A stretch of 18,567 bases of DNA from an uncultured Eubacteriales bacterium. Its GTDB lineage: Bacteria; Bacillota; Clostridia; Oscillospirales; Acutalibacteraceae. The DNA is taken from NCBI GenBank assembly GCA_900320415.1, contig ONSE01000159.1, forward strand, positions 1 through 18,567, read 5' to 3'. The position numbers and the translations under genes are program-made. Shown piece by piece: positions 1 through 7,747 of the stretch. Numbering within the stretch: the stretch's first letter is position 1; each line of letters opens with the position of its first letter. The notes under the pieces were generated by a model. It ran no database searches and had not been told where the DNA came from. It saw only the letters and a program-made list of their open reading frames with translations.

Positions 1-6
1 GATCAT
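1..6 (-). CDS. Start of a further gene cut by the window edge
   Basis: On the minus strand an ATG at 6-4 is followed by ATC and then the window ends. A clean AGGAG lies 6 bases upstream, directly behind the TGA at 19-17 that closes the preceding reading frame. The spacing is what is seen between other genes of this operon, so the operon probably continues beyond the window. Only two codons are visible, so nothing can be said about the product. Confidence 0.35.
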
Positions 7-16
7 GTTTTACTCC

Positions 17-91
17 TCAGCAAGCATCAAAATAGTTTGGTTCATCGGGAATGAACTCCATGATTTCATCGGAAGTGCAATGAAGCGTCAT
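17..91 (-). CDS. 24-residue open frame overlapping the lipoprotein stop (ATGA); coupled peptide or frameshifted lipoprotein C-terminus
   Basis: The ATG at 91-89 overlaps the TGA stop of the lipoprotein gene as ATGA, an arrangement usual for translational coupling. GGGGAAA lies just upstream. The 24 residues begin MTLHCTSDEI and end PNYFDAC, followed by TGA at 19-17 and the AGGAG of the next gene. Two readings fit. It may be a very small coupled gene. Alternatively, the lipoprotein once ran on to position 17 and lost one base near position 91, since a single inserted A after GTA would join the frames. The second reading is favoured by the close packing against the next ribosome site and by similar one-base losses elsewhere in the window. 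Confidence 0.3.
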   Translation of the reverse strand: MTLHCTSDEIMEFIPDEPNYFDAC

Positions 92-402
92 ACAGATTTC
101 CCCAAAACATCTGTTGTGACATTCTCGCCCTTGCCCAATTTGCATAGATTTCCTTCGTCGCAGTAATACAGCACGTTATTGTAATACTGAACGGTCCCCA
201 TATCGAAATATACCGTTTTGAATGCTTGCTTTTTGGGGATATCTGATGTTATTTCATCAGGAGTTGTTATTACACCTACAGAAGATGTCTCTATCGCATC
301 AGTTTCGCTTACACCGTCTCTATCAGTACACCCTGTCAATGACAGCGTGAGGATCGCAGTCATCAAAACCAACCCCAGCGTTTTTGTAATTACTGTTCTC
401 AA
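88..402 (-). CDS. Small lipoprotein, possibly C-terminally truncated
   Basis: This 104-residue protein begins with a lipoprotein signal peptide: basic RTVITK, a hydrophobic stretch at residues 9-23, then the lipobox LTGC with the lipidated Cys at 25. It should be anchored to the outer face of the membrane. A Ser/Thr/Asp/Glu-rich linker follows, then a short domain with two aromatic pairs around YYNNVLYY, a pattern reminiscent of one blade of the extracellular beta-propeller-like domains common in Clostridia; that assignment is only a guess. The start is TTG at 402 because AGGAGGG lies 7 bases upstream and the signal peptide begins there. The protein ends abruptly after that single blade-like segment, and an alternative frame continues to position 17, so a frameshift is likely. 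It is the seventh gene of the kinase operon and follows the L,D-transpeptidase gene after an 80-base gap holding a hairpin. Confidence 0.6.
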   Translation of the reverse strand: MRTVITKTLGLVLMTAILTLSLTGCTDRDGVSETDAIETSSVGVITTPDEITSDIPKKQAFKTVYFDMGTVQYYNNVLYYCDEGNLCKLGKGENVTTDVLGKSV

Positions 403-429
403 AAATCGCCCTCCTCTTCAAAATACTTC

Positions 430-458
430 GAGCATGGCAGAATGATTCTACCATGCTC
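430..458 (-). other. Inverted repeat (hairpin) between L,D-transpeptidase and lipoprotein genes
   Basis: Two perfect 8-base arms, GAGCATGG at 430-437 and CCATGCTC at 451-458, are separated by 13 bases that could pair partly themselves (AGAAT and ATTCT). In the minus-strand transcript the hairpin is followed by CGAAGTATTTTG, not by a clear U-run, so a strong intrinsic terminator is not supported. It sits 23 bases past the stop of the upstream gene and just before the ribosome site of the lipoprotein. It could act as a partial terminator or as an mRNA-stabilising stem. Confidence 0.5.
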
Positions 459-481
459 CAATATCAACCTTTTCTTGTTTA

Positions 482-1384
482 CTATTTGATTAGAATATAT
501 GGGTTACTGTCCGCGCCTAGTTTTGCCAGGTACGCCAGAACCATCTCCTCAGTAGTGGCGATACAACCCTGTGTTGGCATGGAACCAATATGGAAAAATA
601 TAGCCGAACCTTTGTTATATTCAGCAGGGGTATTATAATTCACCACAAATCCGTACTTGTAGCCGGGAATCTCGCACATATGCTCCGCGCTGTTCCAATC
701 CATGTTTTCCGTACCAATAACCCTCTGGTTGTAGTACGCGGAGTTCGGATCATCAACCCAATAGGTATCATCCGTAATGGCGAACTTTTGAAGTCCTGTT
801 GCGGGGGGATCATTTTGATAGAACGCGCTTCCAATAGAATACAAACCGACGGGAGTTCCGCTCACCTGCTCTGACATTTCAGAAACGGTGCCTTCGATAC
901 CGACATATCCTGTACAATTCAAGTTGCTGTTCTCTATCCATCCTTCAGCAGTACGCTCATACATTGAAATCTCGGCCGTGGTTCCTGACGATGCGACCAC
1001 CACAAGCTGACCGATTTCCAACTCAGCCAGCGTTTCAGCGCTGTTGCCTGTTTCTGTCAGAATTGTATCCAGTTTCTCAGGCAGGGGCACATTGGCAGTC
1101 ATCGGTTTGGTCTGTGCTTCCGTTAGATTACCAGTGGTCACGGTCGTTTCATTTTCGTTTGCTGTTATTTCAGTCGCGGCACCGGATGACACATCTTCCG
1201 TAGAAAGGGTCATTGGTGCCGATTCAGTGATAGCTGTGTCGGGAGTCGCCGAAGTATGTACTTCCTCTGGCAAATTCATGACAACCAGTAAAACGATAAA
1301 GCATACAATCGAAACCGCAAGCACACATGAAACAAGTATTATTGCTAGTTTTCTCAAATCCATATGGGAATTATTTGTTTTCAT
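482..1384 (-). CDS. Membrane-anchored L,D-transpeptidase (YkuD-type) protein
   Basis: This 300-residue protein has a short cytoplasmic N-terminus, one membrane segment at about residues 13-36, a Ser/Thr-rich linker to about 105, and an extracellular YkuD-type catalytic domain from about 120 to the end. The family cross-links peptidoglycan stem peptides through an active-site Cys. The catalytic His is seen in AIFFHIG (His265) and the nucleophile in PTQGCIA (Cys274). The loop between them is about three residues shorter than in the form I remember for this subfamily. The motif WVDDPNSAYYN at 209-219 also fits. The start ATG overlaps the last base of the kinase stop (TAATG), with GAGGTGG upstream, so the two are translationally coupled. 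Its domain aligns over its whole length with the C-terminal domain of the kinase next door. The likely job is local remodelling of the wall around the secretion or signalling complex, which is inference. Confidence 0.85.
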   Translation of the reverse strand: MKTNNSHMDLRKLAIILVSCVLAVSIVCFIVLLVVMNLPEEVHTSATPDTAITESAPMTLSTEDVSSGAATEITANENETTVTTGNLTEAQTKPMTANVPLPEKLDTILTETGNSAETLAELEIGQLVVVASSGTTAEISMYERTAEGWIENSNLNCTGYVGIEGTVSEMSEQVSGTPVGLYSIGSAFYQNDPPATGLQKFAITDDTYWVDDPNSAYYNQRVIGTENMDWNSAEHMCEIPGYKYGFVVNYNTPAEYNKGSAIFFHIGSMPTQGCIATTEEMVLAYLAKLGADSNPYILIK

Positions 1385-3543
1385 TAATCCACCTCAGTAA
1401 TGATATAAGGATTTTTTGTTGCATCAAGCACACCGAGAAGTGCATTCATATCCGACGCACTGATATCAATGCAGCCACCCGTGGGAGAAATTGAGTTGTA
1501 GCAACCGCAAATGGTAATAACGGAGCTGTTATTGATGCTCACGCCAGATGACGAAAATCCATTGCCGTTGTGCTCAATAAAAATTAGCGCATTGTTTTGA
1601 CCGTTAGTAAGTTTTTTACCAATAGGATCACTACTGATTCCGGAGGGCAAAGCGCTAAAAATCTGGTTGTAGTACTCGGGATATCTGACATCATCACAGA
1701 CAACGGTTCCCGCGTCCACCTGCATTGTCTGCATATTGGTGCTGATGCCTGAAGCCGTCAGAACAACCCCCAGCCGGAAAGAGCCCTTAGGAGTCAGGGT
1801 GTTGTTCTCATTGTTATTGCTGCTGATACCGCCTTTGCCGACTGTCGCGCTGCAGCTAAACTTTGATACCCATTCGCCTTCCTCCCAGTTGAACACCTCC
1901 ATCGTACCGTATGATGAGCCAGAATCGGCAGTCACAACCACTTTCTGGTTATAGGGAGCATCATTTACCGCTTTGCCCTTTGAAACAACCAAATCAACTG
2001 CGTCGCCTCTCTGCACACTTTCTCCGGGTTTGATATTCTGGCTGATAACAAATCCTTCTGCTACTGTTGAACTGTATTTCTCTGTGGTCACAGCCTTTAT
2101 ACCAAGCTTGTTAATTTCTTCAATTGCATCGGACAATTTTTTACCGGTAACATCCACCATTTTTTTATTCTCTTCCTTATCAGAGTCTCCGCTATCGGAG
2201 ACTGCGCCGCTATTTCCGCTCTCATTGTCCGAAACAGTGTCCGAAACTGCTGTCGTTTCTTTTTTCTTGTCACTGGAATCACCTGAAACAATGACAAACG
2301 CGGTAATCGCTCCGATTGCCCCCACCACAAGAATAGAAAGCACAATCAGCAGCACGACCAACATTTTATTGATCTTCGGCGGCTCCGGTTTGCGCAACTG
2401 CTCTTTCCAATCGTCATTCACAGGATCAATGCTCACGGGATTCGGTTTCACGGGGTTTCTGTCTGGATTAAACAGTTCGGGGGGTGTTTGGTCGGCAAAC
2501 AGTGTCTGGTACTGCTCGTCCGCCTTTCGTGTGTGGTTGATCTCGTTCTCAACGCTGTTATCGTGATAAACGCGGACAGTTTCATTTCGCAAAGCCGCCT
2601 CAGTAATCTCAATCAGCTTATTCATGTCGGGACATCGATTTTCAGGATAAACGGTGAGACCATACATCAACACATTCTGAAGCGCGTCGCTAATGCCGAT
2701 TCCTAGTTCTGAGGGCTTTTTCAGAGGGTCGCTCTGTATTCTGTTTAGAGAATTTGGTGGTGTTTTATCGGTAATGCACTTGTATATGGTAGCGCACAGT
2801 CCATAAACATCCGTCCAAGGTCCCTGGTTACCGTCGCTACTATACTGCTCATAGGGAGCGAAACCAGGTTTAAGCATGATTGACATTGTCTTTTTCTGAG
2901 CGCCGGCAAAATATCTTGCTGATCCAAAGTCCATCAGTTTAAGACTTCCGTCTTCGGTCACCTTGATGTTATCAGGAGAAATATCGCGGTGAATAATATT
3001 CTCACTGTGCATTTTTTTTAGTGAACGCATTATCGGAAGCATCAGTCGGAATATTTCAGACGCTTCGAAAAGTCCCCTCTGTTTGAGCATGTCTGCCAGA
3101 GTTTCTCCGTCGATATACTCCATGATAATATATGCGGTATCGTTCTCTGTAAAGAAGTCTCTCACATTGACAATGCCGTTTTCCTTTGAAAACTTGGCAA
3201 GGCTCTGTGCTTCACGTAAAAACTGCTCCTTGCCGTTCAGGAAGTATTCTCCCTCTTTCTGGAAGTTAATTGTGATTTTATTTGTTACCTTATTATTTCT
3301 ATTTGCATAGCCATTAGGGTAGAACTCCTTGATAGCAATCTTCAATTTCAAATTAAGATCCAAACCAACATAAGTAATGCCGAAACCTCCCTCACCGATT
3401 GAATGACCAACAAGGTATTTATTCTGAAGTACCGTTCCTGGCACGAGATGGTGAGGAATGTCTTCTGGAATCGTACTTTTTCCGCAATACGGGCAGTACA
3501 AAGTTCCATCCTCCAACTGATTCATACAATGATAGCAGTACAT
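1384..3543 (-). CDS. Membrane Ser/Thr kinase: zinc ribbon, kinase, TM, PASTA and YkuD-like domain
   Basis: This 719-residue protein has, in order: a zinc ribbon (Cys3, Cys6, Cys17, Cys20); a Hanks-type kinase domain from about residue 43 to 315, with the glycine loop GEGGFG (50-55), ATP Lys72 in AIKEF, the catalytic loop HRDISPDN (Asp187, Asn192) and DFG (205-207); a Pro-rich linker; one membrane span (about 393-420); an acidic Ser-rich stretch; one PASTA repeat (about 461-524); and a YkuD-like domain (about 531-719). All key kinase residues are present, so it should be active. PASTA repeats bind peptidoglycan or muropeptides. The YkuD-like domain keeps the Cys (691, in PTGGC), but Cys679 stands where the catalytic His is expected. 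The start is ATG 3543, because GAGGGG lies 5 bases upstream and the zinc ribbon starts there; an open extension to 3693 has no zinc-ribbon-like content and no better ribosome site. The partners are probably the PP2C phosphatase upstream and the FHA proteins. Confidence 0.93.
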   Translation of the reverse strand: MYCYHCMNQLEDGTLYCPYCGKSTIPEDIPHHLVPGTVLQNKYLVGHSIGEGGFGITYVGLDLNLKLKIAIKEFYPNGYANRNNKVTNKITINFQKEGEYFLNGKEQFLREAQSLAKFSKENGIVNVRDFFTENDTAYIIMEYIDGETLADMLKQRGLFEASEIFRLMLPIMRSLKKMHSENIIHRDISPDNIKVTEDGSLKLMDFGSARYFAGAQKKTMSIMLKPGFAPYEQYSSDGNQGPWTDVYGLCATIYKCITDKTPPNSLNRIQSDPLKKPSELGIGISDALQNVLMYGLTVYPENRCPDMNKLIEITEAALRNETVRVYHDNSVENEINHTRKADEQYQTLFADQTPPELFNPDRNPVKPNPVSIDPVNDDWKEQLRKPEPPKINKMLVVLLIVLSILVVGAIGAITAFVIVSGDSSDKKKETTAVSDTVSDNESGNSGAVSDSGDSDKEENKKMVDVTGKKLSDAIEEINKLGIKAVTTEKYSSTVAEGFVISQNIKPGESVQRGDAVDLVVSKGKAVNDAPYNQKVVVTADSGSSYGTMEVFNWEEGEWVSKFSCSATVGKGGISSNNNENNTLTPKGSFRLGVVLTASGISTNMQTMQVDAGTVVCDDVRYPEYYNQIFSALPSGISSDPIGKKLTNGQNNALIFIEHNGNGFSSSGVSINNSSVITICGCYNSISPTGGCIDISASDMNALLGVLDATKNPYIITEVD

Positions 3544-3598
3544 ATTACCCCTCTTTTTTGCATTTTTATTCTCCGTACAGTTGATGCTGCATGATAAT

Positions 3599-4357
3599 TT
3601 ACGAAAATCTCTGTAATAAACTGTAGGATTCTGATTTTGCTCTGCTTTCAAACGGACATGTAATATTTCCGTAATTATAGATGGTTTTGTCATTATCGAT
3701 ATAACGGATCAGTACATCATCAGCAAAATACAAACGATGCTCAATTGCCCCGTCATAGATAAAAGCAAAACATAATTGATTATTTTGTATAAAAATATCT
3801 CTTGAATATCCCCATTCAAACAAGCCCTTAGGAGATACATTTTTTGTAACGCTCCCGTTTTTTGATAACAAGTCACATCGCCGACAATACTTATTATGCC
3901 GGGATCATCCTGAGTGGCAAAATAGTCCGTTTGAATACATTGAATTACTGCGTCCGACTGTTTTGTATCGGCGCGCTTTGCGCATGTGCAAAACTCTTCT
4001 GATGTATTCTGGAAGAAATAAAGATCATGACCGTATCGCCTTTGTTTACCTGACGCTCTGACTGAATACTTTGACGAATCACATATCCTTCGGCAACCTT
4101 GTCGCTTTCCTCGTACTGCGTTTCAACCTTCAGACCCATTTTTACTAGCTCTGATTTAGCGTCTGAGAGTTTTTTGCCCGACACATTCTTACCGTTACTT
4201 CGACTTTTTCTTTCTCGGTTGCTTGTTTTTCACTTGAAGAGCCTTCGTTATCCGCCTCTATTTCCTTTATGGAAGCGCTTGTCTCAATAGAAGCGTTATC
4301 TGCCTTGTTTCTGAAAAGCCAAAAAATGATAGCAATACATTTTTCGCAATTACGCAT
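3599..4357 (-). pseudogene. Decayed zinc-ribbon/PASTA membrane protein gene with three frameshifts
   Basis: This is the remnant of a gene lying between the phosphatase and the kinase. It starts at ATG 4357, overlapping the phosphatase end by 8 bases, with MRNCEKC resembling half a zinc ribbon, then a short hydrophobic remnant AIIFWLF and an acidic Ser/Thr linker. Near 4182 the frame must shift to continue into a PASTA repeat (VSGKKLSDAKSELVKMGLKV, ending near 4010). Near 4010 it shifts again into TSEEFCTCAKRADTKQSDAV, and near 3870 a third time into the last 90 residues, which end at 3599. Each shift is in the same direction and fits loss of one base; two of them lie in short A or T runs. The PASTA repeat is clearly related to that of the kinase (GKKLSDA and VAEG-VI-Q shared). 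The C-terminal domain is unknown to me. The second Cys pair and the front of the membrane span also seem to be missing. Confidence 0.8.
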
Positions 4358-5144
4358 TCTCAATCACCATGCAGGTGATGTTGTCCTCTCCTCCGTTTTG
4401 GAGCGCCTTTTCGACCAGCTGGATGGTATAGGGTTGATTGGGAACTGATAAGATGCGGGCGATTTCACGGTCACTGCACATGTCATAAAGACCATCGCTG
4501 CAAATCAGCAGTTTATCGTCCTTTTCAGGTCTGAACGCACTGTACTCCTCTGCTCTGAACTCATCTGAATCCTCGTCCATTCCAAGGAATCTTGTCAGCA
4601 TATGGCTTTCGGTGCTCGACTCCGCTTCTTCTTTGGTAAAGATATTTGCCTCGTATTTTTTCTGGGCCAGCGTATGATCTCTCGAGATGCGCAACAATGC
4701 ACTATTGCGGTAAAGATAGATTCTGGAATCCCCCATAGAAAACAGCTGCGCTATTCCATCCTTAAAATAAATCATCGCAAACGTGCTTCCACCGCGTTTC
4801 AGCTTGTGCTCACTGAGGAAGTGTTTGATTTGAGTGTTGCAAGTTGCTATATAATCCTGAATGCTGTCAGCGATAGCTCCTCCGTTTTGTAATAAAAAAT
4901 GATAGTATTTCACCGCTATCGTTGCAGAAATTTCCGAAGCCTGCCTTCCGCCGTTTTCTCCGCCCATTCCGTCAAAAACAGCGCATAGCAGAGGTTCTTT
5001 TGCCTCCTTTAACATAAGATGCTGAGGCTCATTACCTGTCCTCTTTATATTCTTTTTAAAGACAAAATTATCCTCATTTTCTGATCTGACCCTTCCTTTG
5101 TGGGTTGAAACCAAAACCTTATATTTATTCTGTTTCAAGCTCAT
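4350..5144 (-). CDS. PP2C-family Ser/Thr protein phosphatase
   Basis: This 264-residue protein is a single, complete PP2C domain with no membrane segment, so it is cytoplasmic. The metal-binding and catalytic motifs are all visible: RSENEDN (residues 20-26), DGMGG (58-62), a conserved GD pair at 138-139, SDG (216-218) and EDN (253-255). Such enzymes remove phosphate from Ser/Thr using two Mn or Mg ions and commonly pair with a PASTA kinase. Here the kinase is encoded downstream in the same operon, so it is the probable eraser of the kinase marks on itself, the FHA-ABC ATPase and possibly EssC. The start ATG 5144 is preceded by GAGGTGA and lies 13 bases after the permease stop. Length and motifs are normal for the bacterial family. 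Confidence 0.95.
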   Translation of the reverse strand: MSLKQNKYKVLVSTHKGRVRSENEDNFVFKKNIKRTGNEPQHLMLKEAKEPLLCAVFDGMGGENGGRQASEISATIAVKYYHFLLQNGGAIADSIQDYIATCNTQIKHFLSEHKLKRGGSTFAMIYFKDGIAQLFSMGDSRIYLYRNSALLRISRDHTLAQKKYEANIFTKEEAESSTESHMLTRFLGMDEDSDEFRAEEYSAFRPEKDDKLLICSDGLYDMCSDREIARILSVPNQPYTIQLVEKALQNGGEDNITCMVIENA

Positions 5145-5157
5145 ACTTCACCTCAGA

Positions 5158-6012
5158 TTACGAATCTCTGTTTTTTATTTTCAAACTTATTATGGCAATC
5201 ACCGCAAAGCATAGCGTCAGTCCCAGACACCAGCCCCATGCGGTCAGTAACGTCTGAACATCATGATTGAACGCATCGTCTGTCGCGGAAACAATGGATG
5301 GATCAAAATTCGGGATCTTTTCCGAGAGTTCTCCCGCGATTTTCGGCTCAAGCGAATTGATGTCTCCGATGCTGCCCAGTGCACCCATACCCCATTTACT
5401 AAACGTAATAGCTGCCGCATTTTTCGCAGCACCTGTCAGTTCAAATAGCACACCGCTAAGAATCAGCTGAATAATCAGCACAAAAGGCATAATTTTCATC
5501 GCCGTAGTCGGCGTGCCTGAAAAAGCCGAAACCATCAGTCCCAGCACTGACGCACCGAAGGTCAACAGAAAAATTGAGATAAAGTATTCAAGCAACGGGT
5601 GGACAATGATTCCTTCACTAAAATCATCTCCAAAAAATCCGAAGCAGATGCAGACGGCAAAAATGATAACACTCTGCACAAAGCACAGCACTGCCTGCCA
5701 TAGAATATGGGCACAGACATAGGACGACAACTTTGTACCCTGACGATATTCGGAGCGAATGATGTTGTGCTCCTTGCAAATGTTCTGGATTGAATTGAAA
5801 ACTCCGATCCAAATACAGGCGGATGCAAGTGTAAAGAAGCCCGACTTTGTGCTGTCCAGATCCTCAAACATGTCGCCCGCAGTCACCAGTGCAACAATGA
5901 TTGATATAATTACTGCAAATGCTAAAAATACCCATGCCTTTTCTCTGATAGCAATTCTAGCTATTTTTTTGAAATATACATGTGTCTGCTTAAAAAAAGA
6001 CGCATTACCCAT
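5158..6012 (-). CDS. ABC-2 type transporter permease
   Basis: This 284-residue membrane protein has about six hydrophobic segments, near residues 27-45, 58-76, 105-127, 143-163, 172-190 and 259-278, and a larger polar stretch between the last two. The cytoplasmic loop after the second span (about 77-95, with EHNIIRSEYRQG) resembles the coupling helix region of ABCG/ABC-2 permeases. It should form the membrane half of an exporter with the FHA-ABC ATPase encoded just upstream; their genes overlap by 8 bases (6005-6012), which argues for coupled translation. ATG 6012 is preferred to an open extension to 6072, which would lie inside the ATPase gene. Substrate unknown; candidates from context are lipids, wall precursors or a peptide. 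Confidence 0.85.
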   Translation of the reverse strand: MGNASFFKQTHVYFKKIARIAIREKAWVFLAFAVIISIIVALVTAGDMFEDLDSTKSGFFTLASACIWIGVFNSIQNICKEHNIIRSEYRQGTKLSSYVCAHILWQAVLCFVQSVIIFAVCICFGFFGDDFSEGIIVHPLLEYFISIFLLTFGASVLGLMVSAFSGTPTTAMKIMPFVLIIQLILSGVLFELTGAAKNAAAITFSKWGMGALGSIGDINSLEPKIAGELSEKIPNFDPSIVSATDDAFNHDVQTLLTAWGWCLGLTLCFAVIAIISLKIKNRDS

Positions 6013-7543
6013 GCTGCACCCCACTCTTAAAACGATTAATATAATAGTCTGCTCTTTCTTTGCCGCCCTCATGCTTCGGATTAATTTCCATCATTATATC
6101 CTGAAGTTTAGTAACACCAAAATATTGCATCGCCGTGTCTGTATCACCAAAAAACGCAAGATGACCGCAGTTATCCACACTGCTTCTTGCAATCACTAAT
6201 ACTTTTGTAAAATGATATTTCCCTGTTTCTCGGTTGATGGCGTCGTCCGGTTCGTGTGAAATCACCATGACTATTTTACCGCTGTCAGCAATATCCTTTA
6301 ATATATCCATCTGTTGCATACGAGAGGCTGCATCCAGACCAGAGTCGGGCTCATCACAGATAAACACCTTCTGAAAACCCACAAGCTGTGCAGCGACGGA
6401 TACCTTTTTCTTCTGTCCACCGCTCAGTTGCCTGATCAGGTGGTTTTTTAGCTTGGAAACGCCAAGCGTGCTCAGAATTTTTTCGATTCTGGCTTCCATC
6501 TCAGGCCTAGTAAAATCCTTGAGCTTGATTTCTGCGATATCCATCAGCGTAGTGATGACCTTGTCGTTATCGCGGAGGTTAATAAACTGTGGAACGAGCC
6601 CAATTTGTGATTTCATGGTTTTAAAATTCTCATACAGGTTCTGACCGTTGAGCAAAACCTCAGCGTTCGCTTTGCCATCGCCGAGGACTGCATTAATCAG
6701 TGTTGTCTTGCCTGCACCCGAACCGCCCAGAATCAGTATAAAGTCCCTTGCGTCCGCCTCGAAGTTGATATCTTTAATCAGCGTCTTTCTCTGAAAACCA
6801 TTCCGGACAGTTTTGTCGTGAATATGAACAGACAGGCAGCCTGAACGCTCGCCCGCATTGTTGTAGAATACCATTTCGTGTGAGAAAACAAGAATTGTAT
6901 TCGCAATGCGAATAACGTCATTATCGAAAAGTTTTATGCTTTTGGAAACACGTTTCCCATTTAATATAACGCCGTTCTGGCTATCACAGTCAGATAGTAC
7001 AGCGCCCTGTGATGTCAAGCGGATTTCGGCGTGGTTACGCGAAGCCATATCATCGTTAATTCGCAGAATGTTTCCTTCGGCTCTGCCAATTGAAACATTG
7101 GAATAATTCGAGATGTTCAGTGATGACCATTGTTCGTTTTCTTCCATGCTTCTGCTGAAAATCATCATCACCGCCTGCGGATGGGGGTGGCATAAATCGG
7201 AACAATCGATGCGTAAAACATCACCGTCAGACAGTCGGATTGCCTTTGAGCCTCTTTGGTTGTATGGTTGAAGGCGGACCCCATTTACGAAAGTACCATT
7301 AAGGCTGTTATTATCTATATAGTAAAATGTATCCGCGGAGTCATCATAGAAAAACTCACCATGTGCCCTGCCGACAATCTCAGATTGAAGCCGTATCGTT
7401 CTGTCAGACGCAGGATACTCTCTTCCGACCGTCGCATTTCCACGCAGCGGAAGCATAATCGGTTTTCTGCGGTTGTCCAGAATAAAGAGTGTTGCACCTC
7501 TTATCGGCTTTGGAATAAACATTTGTGTTTTTGTTTCACTCAT
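6005..7543 (-). CDS. ABC transporter ATPase with two N-terminal FHA domains
   Basis: This 512-residue cytoplasmic protein has two FHA phospho-Thr-binding domains followed by an ABC ATPase. FHA1 spans about 36-112 (VGREYP, GRAHGEF, LNGTFVNG). FHA2 spans about 148-220 (SIGRAEGN, SRNHAEIR, SQNGVILNG). The ATPase has Walker A GGSGAGKT (273-280), signature LSGGQ (373-377), Walker B VFICDEP (393-399) and the switch His430. The architecture matches ABCG-like bacterial ATPases with FHA domains. It probably drives export through the permease encoded next, gated or located by phosphorylated partners of the kinase. ATG 7543 is preferred, with AAGGGTGAG upstream; an in-frame GTG at 7591 lacks a ribosome site and would use much of the leader. 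It is the first gene of the operon, about 55 bases downstream of a good promoter. Confidence 0.92.
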   Translation of the reverse strand: MSETKTQMFIPKPIRGATLFILDNRRKPIMLPLRGNATVGREYPASDRTIRLQSEIVGRAHGEFFYDDSADTFYYIDNNSLNGTFVNGVRLQPYNQRGSKAIRLSDGDVLRIDCSDLCHPHPQAVMMIFSRSMEENEQWSSLNISNYSNVSIGRAEGNILRINDDMASRNHAEIRLTSQGAVLSDCDSQNGVILNGKRVSKSIKLFDNDVIRIANTILVFSHEMVFYNNAGERSGCLSVHIHDKTVRNGFQRKTLIKDINFEADARDFILILGGSGAGKTTLINAVLGDGKANAEVLLNGQNLYENFKTMKSQIGLVPQFINLRDNDKVITTLMDIAEIKLKDFTRPEMEARIEKILSTLGVSKLKNHLIRQLSGGQKKKVSVAAQLVGFQKVFICDEPDSGLDAASRMQQMDILKDIADSGKIVMVISHEPDDAINRETGKYHFTKVLVIARSSVDNCGHLAFFGDTDTAMQYFGVTKLQDIMMEINPKHEGGKERADYYINRFKSGVQHG

Positions 7544-7604
7544 TTGTCTCACCCTTGTGTCCGAATGGAAATAAATAGCTATTATTCCCACAAAATTATC
7601 TATT

Positions 7605-7633
7605 ATTGTAACATATTATATATAAGTTATCAA
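7605..7633 (-). promoter_or_regulatory. Sigma-A-type promoter for the FHA-ABC/kinase operon
   Basis: On the minus strand TTGATA (7633-7628) and TACAAT (7610-7605) are separated by exactly 17 bases in a very AT-rich stretch. Transcription would start near 7598, giving a leader of about 55 bases before ATG 7543. This is a prediction from pattern only. Confidence 0.55.
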
Positions 7634-7718
7634 TATAAATTATTTATTTTTTTATTTTTTCTTTTCTTTTTGTATATTTGTGTGTGAAAATATACAAATC
7701 AAAAAGGTTTTTTTCTAA

Positions 7719-7747
7719 TTGCAGATGTAGTCGGAATATGATAAAAT
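7719..7747 (+). promoter_or_regulatory. Sigma-A-type promoter for the plus-strand membrane-protein genes
   Basis: TTGCAG (7719-7724) and TAAAAT (7742-7747) are 17 bases apart. The start would fall near 7754, giving a leader of about 29 bases that holds GGGGGA (7769-7774), 8 bases before the TTG start at 7783. It lies back to back with the minus-strand promoter, about 85 bases away, so the two operons could share control. Confidence 0.5.

Noticed and set aside
1973..2566. Plus-strand open frame of 197 codons opposite the kinase linker and span
   Set aside because: It is the mirror of the well-supported kinase gene; its Ser/Thr/Leu-rich content follows from the antisense of the acidic linker, and it has no ribosome site.
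3544..3693. N-terminal extension of the kinase to 3693
   Set aside because: The extra 50 residues precede the zinc ribbon, overlap the end of the decayed gene and have no ribosome site; GAGGGG points to ATG 3543.
5759..6199. Plus-strand open frame of 146 codons across the permease/ATPase junction
   Set aside because: Antisense to two clear genes that overlap each other in translation-coupled fashion.
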